Source of the DNA: Ulva prolifera
Lineage: Eukaryota > Chlorophyta > Ulvophyceae > Ulvales > Ulvaceae
NCBI GenBank assembly: GCA_023078555.1
Contig: JALAAN010000010.1
Span: 496,001 to 560,000, forward strand
Length of the DNA stretch: 64,000 nt
Direction of reading: 5' to 3'
The translations under genes were made by a program, and so were the position numbers. The stretch's first letter is position 1; each line of letters opens with the position of its first letter. Of the stretch, positions 28,975 to 39,373 are shown piece after piece. The notes below the pieces were generated by a model. It made no database searches and had not been told where the DNA came from. It saw only the letters and a program-made list of their open reading frames with translations.

Positions 28975-31900
28975 ATGCAAGGGAAACGGGCCCGAGATTA
29001 CTTCGTAGAACTGCCCTTTAATTGGTTCCATTGCACATTCTGTGGGCTTCAGTTCAAGTATACCAAACATTTGTCAAGGCACCTCAATTCGCCTGGTCAC
29101 CGAGACACAGTCGCCGCTGCATTAAGCTCTAGTAATCCAGTGTACCATCCACCGCCGGACCTTGTCACACGCCAAAGTTGTCGCTACTCCGTATCTGCTC
29201 CTCATGACGTCGATCGTGATGCTCGTCCATTGCTAGATGGAGGGCCCGCTAGTCCCGGGCTTGCTTCAGGAAGCGATGTTGCAACGATCCCAATAGATCA
29301 TTTGGATGTTGCAGTATACAACGATGACTTTGATGTTGACAGAGACGACCCCACGCTGGCGCCACCTAGGATTCCCCTGGTGGATGAGCCAACAGAGGGT
29401 GAAGAACGTGGTCCATTCGTCTGGGAGACAAATGACATCGAAGACTCCATGTCTCAGCTGAATCTCTCCCAATCTGCTGAGTCCCATGTTTACGCTTTTG
29501 CGGTGTGATCTACAGCTGCTCATGCTTGCGGACATGTTGTTCTCTCATCCCCCGTGGACATCAGACTGCGGAATCCATGTTGATCCACTCTTATCCATGC
29601 AGGACATAGGAGAGCTCATCGCTTTTGGGGAATCTGAGTGGCGTACACGTGGAGGTGTGGACGCAGATGCTGTATTGATGGCTGCTATGGATGCAGGATT
29701 GTATGTGTCTCCTGACCTTAGTATGGAGGTGCTGCGGGCCGAACTTGAGGCCCGGATGGAGGAACAGAGAGCACATCAATTGAATGACCACAGGCCTCCT
29801 CCTGTCCCCTATACCGTGAGATGGTACCAGGAAAACGCCCATGAGCTCATATCTGTTGAAAGCAATGTCACTGTCTTGCAAGCATGTTTTGTTCTGGCTG
29901 CCCTGAAGCTCCGTGGTGGGATGACGGGACAATGTCTGGACAGCTTCTGTAAGCTCCTTTCTTTCGGTGGGTTATTAGGAGGGGATTGTAATAAGATGCC
30001 TAAGTACGCGCTATGCACCTGTCTTCCAATGCAGTGATCGGTAGAACCTGTAGCAGTATCCTTGTCTATCACATCTCCGGGGTGTGCTGCAGATCTCAAC
30101 ATATCGTCAATGGTGTGCTCTGCCTACAGAGCCCGGACATGTATGCCTGGGACATGTGTGATAATGGGCAGTGTCCCACTGTCTATGGGCCTCAATTGCC
30201 AACGACCGATAGATTGAGGAGGCAGGGCCAGAGGTGCGAAAGATGTGGCAATTTCCGGTATGTGAAACGGAATAATCAAGTAAAGGCAGCCCGTAGGTAT
30301 GAAGCTCCACTACGACTGTAACAGAAAAGCATGCTCATCTGCTTCATCGGTTCGGTGCGGTGCAGTGCATACATCCTAAAGCTAGCGGACGTTATTCGTC
30401 ACTTGTTTGGAGTGGAAGCATTTGCCAAGTTCGCTGGCACCCGTACCCATGCTTTTCTTGACTCTGACTTTTACCAGCACTTGGACCACACCCACAACGG
30501 AGCCATATCTGCCCTTTCACCAGGCTCAGCAGGTCAAACGCGGGGAAACAACTCAAATGTTGCTTTGGGCGCTGCATCTCCTGCTTCTCCTTCCAGTATT
30601 GGTGCCTGTCCAACAACCGAGGTGCCTGACTCTGTAAATGCAGATCCCATCGATGAGGTAATGACTGCAAACGGGGATACCATGACCTTGTTTTTTGCCC
30701 TGTTTGTGGATGGCGTGCAATTACATGCTCACGGAAGGGCCACCACCACTGTCGTGGGAGTCAAGTGTCTTGATCTCCCGGGCTTCCTGTGTAACACAGA
30801 TCTGGCCAGCTATCCGCTCGCGTTCATCGGCGGGAGTAAGGAGCCCACCAACATGTCAGAGATCATGGCCATCATCCTCAAACAATTCAAGAACCATGAG
30901 CCCGACGGATGGGTAGATGACAAAGGCATGCTTCCTTACTACTTCCCATACTGCCCGTCAGTCACACAATCTGTGTCTGGGGCCCGAATGGGCAGTGGAT
31001 GATGTTCTCAAGCTGAGTCTTCCAGCGTTGGTTTCGGTCATTTGATTCCTGATGCTCCTCCTTTGTAGGTGCCATCCATGTCAGAGGCGACCCAATAGAA
31101 GTCTATGACAGTTACAGGAAGAAGCTGCGCAAAGTTTTCCCTGTGTTTGTGTTCGCTTTCGCTGACACACCGGCCCGGAGGAGCTGGAACCTCACTATTG
31201 GCGCAACCGGATTCAGTGGGTGCGACAAGTGTGGGATCAGAGGCACACGTTCTTTGCCAGATGGTGTTGAGATTGGCTGGACAGCCTTTACTGGATACAA
31301 GCGGCCATGTGAAGCCGTCGTCTTGAATGCAGACAAGAAGGTATTGTTTGTCATACTGCTTGTGTAGTGTTGACACTTGTGTCACCGGTTCCTTGTCCAA
31401 AACTGCCTGCGTATCCTTGGCTATTTGTGCAAGTTCGATTGTTTGAGGATTGCTCTTGTCCGTACTGTGTTGTGGACGTCGTTTTACCAACTCAAGTAAC
31501 CGGACTCATGTCATGCGCAGCTGACATTGACCCTTATGTGCACCTATGCAGAAGTGGGACACTATCACAATCCAACTGGGCAAGAATGGGGTGCCGGATC
31601 AGGCTGCACTGGCCAAGATCTTGGTAACCGATGACAAGCATCGCATAAGGAGCACGCAGGCTGAGGCCTTCACATGTACCGCTGAAACCAAATACCCCCT
31701 ACCTGCGCAAGCCCGATGTGGGGGTGCGTTAGGCAGTGATCCCAACACAAAGGAACAATTCAGGCTCACACGAGGTAGACTCTCTCTTGTGTGATCTCAG
31801 TCATGGGGTGCACTATGTACAGCATTTGAGATCTGCTGGTTACATATGCATGGAGTGGCAGTGACTTCGAATGTGAACGACCACCCCGCATCAATTTGTG

Positions 31901-34225
31901 CCTGACTCGGTATGCTCTCATAGACTGTGAGATCAAATGGGAGTCTCGGTACAACTGGGCAAACGAGAAGCACAAGGAGATCGGCTGCAGGGGCGTGAAC
32001 CCCTTTCAAGCCAGTGGCCTGAAGTCATATGAGTGTGATTCTGTATCCTGGCACCACTAGCTTTTAGAGCGGTCCCTCCATACTCCTGGAACCTGATCGT
32101 GGTGTCTTGCAGCTTTCAATTGACTTTTGTAGAGCCGATGTCCCATTCCATCCTATATAGTTTGGTCCGCGGATTCTTGGAACTCATATGTCATACCGCT
32201 AATGGATACGAGATTGGAGGTCGCAGCTTCTGTTTGTCATCTGATCTACAGGATAGGATGGACCGTTTTTCAGATAAGATTCAATACCCCAGTGCATTCA
32301 ACCGCCGTCCCCCGAAGTTGCGCAGGTGCGTGCTCTTAGATGATTCACAGTCTTGCAATGGTACACGAACATATGTCGAACGTTGCAGTTCCGCATCCAA
32401 CCACGTCAGCCATATATAGGGGTGTGCCCATCTCAAAATGGCTATTTGAGGAACTCAATACATTCGTGGAAGTCACGGGAGCTGCATGTTTTTACGTTGC
32501 CAGGAAAGAAGTGCATCCTGGAGTCATGAAAATGTGGAGTCATTTGCGTAAGTTCACTCTATACTTTTTGCATTACCGGCCCGGCCAACACACAGAAGCA
32601 CAAGTTCTGGCAGCTCAACAGGAAATATTCCAGTTTGGAGAGTATGCTGAGCAGCATCTGCATTGCAAGACTTTGACATGCTTGGTACATCGATGCTATG
32701 CTCACATTCCACTTCATGTCCTTGCAACGATGCCAGGTGCTTTCCTTCGTGAAGACTGGGGGGAAAGGCTAGTGCGCCGAACCAAGAGCCGCATCACAGG
32801 GCACTCGACACAGCAGGCAGCAAGAGCCTCGGCAGATGTCTGTCTCACAGAGATGGGGCTCCGCCTATCGCAACACAAACATCCTGGTATTGACGGCCCA
32901 CTTTTGAGGATACGTCCGGTTGCAAGGTCCCGGCCAAGTGACAACGGCGACAGTTATGGGGTACAACTTCATCAGCTACTGTCTGCCTACACCGGAGAGG
33001 AAGGTGATGTGGTGTGCTTTTAATCCTATCAACTACACCGAAGGTGTATGTGCTTCGCGATCGCGGTGAATGCAACGCTGCTCCATTGGTATTGAAGAGG
33101 GGCACTGGTCGCGTAGGTTAGCACGTTAGTGAGCCATTTGCAGTGCATGGCCGATAAGGCTGTGCGAAGTCATCGAGTCCAGGGTGAACTAGAACTTGCA
33201 GGCATTCTCACACCTAAAGAGATTCAAGGCGAAAGGTCCGCAGTTACAGGCAAAATCGTGCATACCGATGTGACCAACGCGCCTATGGTGTACCATGCCC
33301 ATTCAGCTACAATCTCGCATGGGGCTTTCGTTGTGCGCACTGACAGCGGGTCCTCCATGCACGGGCAGACCCACACAGATCAGTATGTATACATACCATT
33401 CAGATCGGGTACAACTCACAACGCGTGCGTGATGAAGATAGAGAAGATTGTGCTTGTGTGCCGGGAGAATATGGGGTGGCCAAACAACGAGGCACGATTG
33501 GCCGTAGGAGAGATTTGGGACCATTTGAGGATTGGTAACGGGGCAGCTCTGGAGACCATGTTCAATGATGACCCTGTCTATGGTTCGTGCTGTGTGCCCA
33601 GAGTACTGTTGCGCACTCCGTCCAAACGGAAGGCTGGGTACAAGTACGTCGTGCATCTAAGACAAATCCATTGTCCTTGTGTGTATATACCTGATAAGGC
33701 TGGCGACATGTTTATTACATTGAGCAAAATGGGGTTTCATGGTAGGACGGACATGTTATTTGAGGCTGGTGTGGCAGAGCCGGATGCCGTAGGTGGATCA
33801 TCTCGAGATGATGCACGAACTGACACTGTTTTGTAAGGTCGGTGAGGATCTCAAGTGATATTGTCTTCGTGTTGTATGTACATGCACGCACATGTCATGA
33901 GCCACACAGAAGTGTTGCAATGACACAGTACCTGCTACTATTTTTTTTCAGTGCATTGTCTACGTGGGGGCATACATTGCAGCAAGTTCTAATTAATTTA
34001 ATGTACTGGCTTTGCAGCTGCAATTGGGCAATGGAATACATTATGAACAGTAGGAAGGCTGCTGAGTGTCCAAAGGTGAGCCTCATCAGAGCTGTGGTTC
34101 AGCACAGCCACATGCCAATAGATTGGCTTGTGCATTCATTCTGCAACATGAACATGAGTGACACTATCTTCCAGGATGCATCAGAAGACACTCAAGTCAA
34201 GATACAACCCAGCGGATTGCGGTGA
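28975..34225 (+). CDS. Element 2 tnp2-type (Transposase_21-like) transposase, about 1,322 aa, twelve exons
   Basis: Exons: 28975-29502, 29603-30003, 30093-30296, 30366-30994, 31069-31340, 31552-31774, 31924-32032, 32113-32325, 32420-33011, 33144-33832, 34018-34075 and 34175-34225. They join in frame (3,969 nt), no internal stop. Exon 1 encodes a classical C2H2 finger (C20, C23, H36, H42). Exon 2 has SEWRTRGG, matching FEWRARGG of element 1. Exon 3 has CERCGNFRY. Exon 4 has LFVDGVQLH (D about 493), the likely first catalytic Asp. Exon 8 has VEPMSHSILYSLVRG and exon 9 has DWGERLVRRTK. Four or more intron positions and phases match element 1: after the finger exon (both donors GTGTGA), before the exon 8 motif, before the SKW/EEW segment and after the DGVQ block. 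The start at 28975 is preferred over the in-frame ATG at 28897, which would add a hydrophobic leader. Donors at 30995 and 32033 are the least certain. TGTAA, the usual chlorophyte poly(A) signal, lies at 34251. Confidence 0.85.
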
Positions 34226-35016
34226 ATTTACCCGGTTTGTCATGAACAAGTGTAATACATTTAGCAGCTGCACCATTTGCTACCGCTAACAACCACCACA
34301 CACATCCCATCCTTCTGCACTTCTTCTGCATTTTCACCTGTGCGGCGAGTTAATGGCCGTAAGGTATCAGAGACGTCTCCTGTACATGAAAACACTGTCT
34401 GGGGAAGGGGTGATGTCTGCAGACTTGCAAGGCCGGACACGGCTACTCAGAGATGGTGAACATTACAGATTGCTCAATAATATTAGTAAGGATCCCACCG
34501 TTCGAAAGTAGTGGGCTGGAGGACACCCTCGACGAACTTAGCTACGCCACTCCTCTGCTCTGGACCCAGCACGGGCAATAGGGCAGGCCTGTCCTCAAGG
34601 GACATCCCAGAGGCATGCAAATTATTTATACCAACGAGTAGATCATGGCTGGAATGATTTAGGTAATACGGGGAAACATGGGTTCCAGCTCCCACGAGAG
34701 TCCTATTTGCAGCCCCCTGTTCGTCCAGCGACATGCACATATTTACGAGTGACTAAGAGATAAGGATATGATTACACTTTATGTCGACTAGACACTACTG
34801 TGCGAAGAACTGAAGTCGACGAAGGGCAAGTCATGCCGCAGCCGCACTGTGTCTACAGGGCACATGCTCTGTTCAGATATCGGGAAGCGCCTTTTTTGAA
34901 ATGCGGTTGGTCAAAGCAGGAATATGAAATCAGGATGTTTACGCGATGCGCGCTATCGGACACTTTGTTGCGGAATCTAGCGTGACCATTCGATAGCTTT
35001 AATTAGGCACAGAACG
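34226..35016. other. Intergenic region between the two genes of element 2
   Basis: A 791-bp gap that should hold the transposase 3' end and the promoter of the next gene. TGTAA at 34251-34255 is a candidate poly(A) signal. An 85-codon minus-strand frame at 34483-34740 (ends TTFERWDPY) is open but has no recognisable motif or clear splice context. Nothing else is supported. Confidence 0.45.
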
Positions 35017-37682
35017 ATGTCTGAACCAGTGCAGGTAGCCGTGCGAGACTTACAGGCCTTGTCGGTCTACATCGACGACAAGTCGTTCCAATTGCCTCTC
35101 CGAAAGAGGGAGTCGGTATCGTTGGCACACTTTTTCGACGATCGACAGGAAGAATTCACGCGGAGGGTCCACAAAATCACAACCCGCCGGTTTCATAGCG
35201 TCGCTGGCGCGGCGGCCTTAGGCGATGATAAAACAGATGACGTATTCGAGGCTATCTACATCATTCCGTACGAGAATCGCGAGATATGGACAGGCGCCGT
35301 TCGGGACAAGACTGGCGTTATTCGGTTGGAGCCCTCCCGCTCCGGAGAGCAAACGGCCACCACATCGAAGGGTTCCAAAGGACGAGGTGGAAAAAATGTC
35401 AGGACTATTACAAAGGTAAGCTGAGCCCTTGCTTTGACCGGTGTTGTTCTGTGCGACAACTCGCGACATTGTTATTCCGCCAAACCAGAGCATGTCATGC
35501 CAGGTCCACCTGATCGCCTCTCCTTCTGCAGGCAGAGACGCAGCTGCAGAGAAACATTGGAATACTGATGCCACGAATGACGCCTGAGGCTCGCCTGCAC
35601 GTGCTAGCGACCATGGGAATTGATGCACTCAAGAAAGGCCCGTCATTGTCATTGGGCGCCGTGATTTCCAATCGCATCCGGGCTCTGCTCCGACATGTGG
35701 ATGTAGACGGCTGGCGCCTCTACGAAGCAGAATTGGTGTGTATCAATCCGGTTATTAGTTGTGAAAACACACAGGTGGCACCAGACTTACACCACTCCGC
35801 TATATGATACCTTTTGGCGACTGCAGGACGAGGAAGGAAAGATACAACTGCGACATGCGTTTATGTTGAAGAAAGCAAAGACAGAAGTATTCCGGCTGGT
35901 GTACAGTTACATCCGCCGCGTATCAGAACAGACACACACCCCCGCTGCTGCAGCTCAAGCTAAAGCTGTATTCAACAATATCTCCAAATCCGACGACAGC
36001 AACAACGCGCGAAAGATGAGAGCTTCAGAGGACTTGCTACTACTGTCATGGGCATATGACATGAAGAAGTCTGGTGATCTTGAAGGAGTCCTCGTAGGCG
36101 AGCCATCACAGCTCGATGCAGAGGCTCTGGAGCTCTTCAAGACAGCTCTCCAAGGTGCTGTGGACACCAGTGCCGAGGTCGGGAAGGGCGAAGACGCCAA
36201 GCAGTACAGAATTGCCCTGCGTACTGCTCTGGCCGGAATGGCTGCTTCAGAATCTACAGAAATGGTGTGTCCCGATGCAAACGCAGTTTGTACTTGCAGC
36301 AAAGTCGCACAAGGGCGCATTGAATTGCATGCAAAGATCCGAGTGCACAATGCTATTCGACTGAACTACATGTGCATGCACAATCATGAACACTTGCTAC
36401 ATGGCAGCACCATGCAGGGTCTCAGAGCGTTGTATCTCGCTTTCATCGAGACGTTTCTGGAGGACACTACCATGGACACGCAACGGGTGCATACCATGCC
36501 AGAAGTGAAGGGGTGTGACAGCGCTCTGAAGTATGCAGACTTGCTGCTGTGGCCTGTGGAGTGGGGAGCCCTCGGCGACAACTCGCCGGAGTCTCCCTTT
36601 GCTTTCTGGCATTCTGATCGCGCCATCCCCAAACCCGAGAACCAGACAGACAGAGCCCTTCTGGCGAACAAGAAGCATTGCACCCTTGCCAAATTGTTCA
36701 TGGCCCATGGTGAAAATGCACCCGCAGGGTTCCACCTCTTCCGTGACTTACACAATTTGCTTGTATGGAGGGTGCCCCTTCCTGACCCAGCTGAGAAGAC
36801 ATGTGTGCCGGTCGACAAATCGCAAGAAGAAGCAGGCAACGAGACCGACGAGGCCACAGAAGAGACGGGCAACGATGCCACCGACGTGACACCTGTGAGT
36901 CTGCATCACCCGGCAAAGAAGTCAATTGTGGACATTGAAGTCAAGGGGCCCAAGAGTGGCTACATGCTCGTTGCGGGCGTCCTGATGCTCGTGGAGATGA
37001 TGCCCTTTGTGGTCAGCCCCCTCCCCTACGATGCTACGGACCGGCACTCGGCATCTTGCTGAATTTGGTCAACCCTTTCATGATGCAGGAGGAGCTATTC
37101 GAAGCCCATGGAATGCCTGCCCCCACACAGCTGCAGACTTTCATCGAGATTCTGGCCCACACTACCCCAGTCCAAGCGGGCGTGGTTATCCAGGAAGAGG
37201 CTGATGATCTCGAAGACATAATGCCATCAGACCAAGAGCTGGACTCGGGCGATGAAGCCGAAACACGAGGTGGCGCTTCAACCAGTGCCAGAGCACAGCG
37301 CGTCCAACGCAGATCAGAAACTGTTAAACAATGCAAACGGGCGCTGCAGCAAGGATCGTCTTCTACACATTTCACCGAAGTCGCCGCGTCCGAGAAGCTG
37401 GAATCGACACATGAACCAGAGACAGCTGGGTTATCAGCTACAGGCATATCAACCGAGGTACAACTCCAACTTGCTGATGCATGCGGTTGCTTATGACTGT
37501 AAGGTGTGACAGGACACTGGCTCCAATCAACAAGGGAGTTGTGCTGGCAGGTGGCAGCAACGGCCGCAGATCAGGCACACCAGGCTGTCGAGGACAATGC
37601 TTCACCTCCCGTTGCCCCCAAGCGCAAACCACGCAACCAAGGAAAGACAGAAGCCAAGAAATCCAGACGTTCGCGCAAATGA
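35017..37682 (+). CDS. Element 2 second gene, 747 aa, five exons, unknown family
   Basis: I do not recognise this protein. Exons are 35017-35415, 35532-35735, 35827-36894, 37017-37457 and 37551-37682. They join in frame (2,244 nt), with donors GTAAGC, GTGTGT, GTGAGT and GTACAA and acceptors TGCAG, TGCAG, GTCAG and GGCAG; every junction is phase 0. The N-terminal half is mixed charged helix and strand (RRFHSVAGAAALG, RALLRHVDVDGWRLY). The long third exon is helix-rich with a His/Cys patch (MCMHNHEHLLHG) and ends in an acidic Glu/Thr run. Exon 4 is acidic and Ser-rich (EEADDLEDIMPSDQELDSGDE). The last exon is strongly basic (KRKPRNQ, KKSRRSRK), a probable nuclear localisation or DNA-contact tail. 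Position and nuclear tail suggest the accessory, end-binding role of a CACTA second gene. It shows no visible similarity to the element 1 accessory protein. Confidence 0.75.
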
Positions 37683-38583
37683 GGTCTGCAGAGGTAAGCA
37701 GATACCCCTTGTACGTAATGTTGGGGAATGAAGTTCTCGTTTACGGCACGATTGCTATTTGTTCGACATCTGACCGTACTGTGACTCTTATGCTTATGCA
37801 GGTTGCCAAGACTGCTCAGATTATATCTATTTTTTTTATCATTCATACGGTGCTTCAAGACGACACTCTTCAGGATTGATCCTACCTCACCCAACTTGGC
37901 AGTGGTTGTCCATGCGATGTTAGTGGGATTGTGTGTTGATTGATAAATTCCCCTTGGTAGCTGTAGATGTTTGCGATGGATAGCTGCTGCCCCGCGATTG
38001 GACTGGTACCACGGCCTGGCCGATGATGGGTGATTGGGTGGATGGCTGACAGTGGTCAATGTAAATTTGACTACCGAGTGTACATGTGGTAATGCTACTG
38101 TATGAACCACTGAATTATTTCATCAATTGTACTGTTGCTGTTGGCTCACCTGAATCGTGCACCCTGCTGTCGTGCAGCTCACCGCGTAGGTGCACCCGTC
38201 TAAATGTGGGGAAGGCAGATACACAGGGTGAGCAGACAGCAGGTGCGCGAGCCATGCAAGTGCACAAACACGACCCGCGAGTCAATTCCTTTCACCAAGT
38301 AGAGTCTGTATGCAACACGGACACACGGACACCGATTCAGCCGGGCGGGCGGTGTGTCCAGCCCCAAGGCACCAACACAGAGTAAACGCGAATGAAGCAG
38401 GTGACACACACGGCCGCGAAGTCAGCAGTCCCGTACACTATACCATCTGATAGTGCCATTAGTCGATATGTTTGAAGGACGGCGTGCGGGGGTAGCACAG
38501 GGCTCCTAGCTGCGCTGTGATACGTGCAGAAGATTGCGCTGATCGGACAACACGGCACGCCTCAGCGTGGCACTGACACCATC
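37683..38583. other. Element 2 region 3' of the second gene
   Basis: No convincing gene. From about 38150 the region has subterminal-type motifs: GTGCACC, GGTGCACCC, GGGTGAGCAG and AGGTGCGCGAG (near 38240), matching the left end of the element. The part before 38150 has only short frames. Confidence 0.5.
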
Positions 38584-38796
38584 TCAGGAAGGACGTACCG
38601 CTGAAAAACAAAAATCAATGGAAACACATCCGAGTGACGACCGGTGGGAGAGGATGACGCCGGAACATTGCTTCGTAGGCGCCATGTCTTGTATGGCGGG
38701 CACTATCTGCACGTCACTCCCTGCTACCAAACAAACCCCAACTGACTGCGATAGAGACGTTGTGCCATCTACAGAGTAATATGTTAAGAATACCAC
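38584..38796 (-). CDS. Possible exon of a minus-strand gene near the right end of element 2
   Basis: A 70-codon open stretch containing YYSVDGTTSLSQSVG, then VPAIQDMAPTKQ, with a candidate donor GTACGT near 38601. The DGTxSL start and the spacing to an Asp/Asn-Gln segment weakly resemble the SET-like exon at the same relative place and strand in element 1 (about 7 identities over 39 positions, counted by eye). A second minus-strand frame lies upstream at 38967-39257 (RYDPDDFEIGDDVVCV). Start, end and splicing are unresolved, so this is only a candidate. Confidence 0.2.
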   Translation of the reverse strand: MVFLTYYSVDGTTSLSQSVGVCLVAGSDVQIVPAIQDMAPTKQCSGVILSHRSSLGCVSIDFCFSAVRPS

Positions 38797-39355
38797 CCGC
38801 TGATGCCGACTTCAGTAGTTATGCTGCAACGTGTGGCAGCATCACTCAACCACAACAGCCAAGACACACGCTAGATTCCAACGTACATACCGAGCATACA
38901 CTAGCCCTCGGTCCCAATAGCTTCCAGCAAGTCACACTGTTGCTTAAGGATCGGTGCGCGACAGTTCTAGCGCGAGAGGTCTTGCAGATACCGCGAACAG
39001 GGGCTACCTGGTTCAGATCGCCTCACGCATGTAAGTGCCCAGGCGCCCACCAACCGGCACCCCGAACGCACACAGACGACATCATCGCCTATCTCAAAGT
39101 CATCAGGGTCGTATCTGCATCCCCGGGCTCGCCTTTTGGGGCTGATATGCCGGACAGCCGAAACGAGGTGATTCATAATAACGTTCGTAACTTGACCAAA
39201 TGGGACCCGATCGACCTCAGAATTGTTCCATGTTACACAGAAGAGACATATAGACAATGTAGACGTGTAATTATGCCATTTGGAGCTCTTTTCGAAAACT
39301 TTTGATTCGCATTTCTATCGCGCACCAACAGTCGCGCACCCCGGGTGCGCGACTT
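38797..39355. other. Element 2 right subterminal region
   Basis: Open frames on both strands overlap here (plus to about 39305, minus 39257-38967). Neither has recognisable motifs, and they may be degenerate or exonic parts of the minus-strand candidate. The final 60 bp hold GCGCACC repeats and a strong hairpin. Confidence 0.35.
39331..39353. promoter_or_regulatory. Perfect 11-bp-arm palindrome at the right end of element 2
   Basis: GTCGCGCACCC, one central C, then GGGTGCGCGAC. The arms carry the element's subterminal motif GGTGCGC in both orientations, 18 bp from the terminus, which suggests a dimeric binding site for its transposition proteins. Confidence 0.75.
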
Positions 39356-39371
39356 GGCGGTAGGCCCTGTG
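39356..39371 (-). repeat. Element 2 right terminal inverted repeat
   Basis: Plus strand GGCGGTAGGCCCTGTG, the imperfect inverse of the left end (13 of 16). Confidence 0.85.
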
Positions 39372-39373
39372 GT
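39372..39373. repeat. Element 2 target-site duplication, right copy (GT)
   Basis: The element ends CCCTGTG at 39371. GT is repeated and the satellite resumes with GATAACTCAGGG. Confidence 0.8.

Larger units (their letters stand above)
27879..39371 (+). mobile_element. CACTA-like transposon, element 2 (11,493 bp, CACAG ends)
   Basis: Left end CACAGAGACTACAGCC and right end, read inward, CACAGGGCCTACCGCC: 13 of 16 match. The flanking satellite carries a GT duplication (27877-27878 and 39372-39373). The boundaries are supported by spacing: landmarks at 27807 and 39401 are 11,594 bp apart; subtracting the element and 2 bp leaves 99, exactly the spacing at the empty equivalents 16485/16584 and 21516/21615. 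It carries a 12-exon tnp2-type transposase and a five-exon downstream gene, both on the plus strand, and its own subterminal motif (GGTGCGC). It is a different family from element 1 within the same superfamily. Confidence 0.92.

Noticed and set aside
28660..29070. Minus-strand 136-codon frame as a gene
   Set aside because: It overlaps the transposase start and first exon on the opposite strand, and has no recognisable motif or splice support.
34483..34740. Minus-strand 85-codon frame between the element 2 genes
   Set aside because: Composition is protein-like, but there is no recognised domain, no clear exon partner and it sits in the presumed promoter region.
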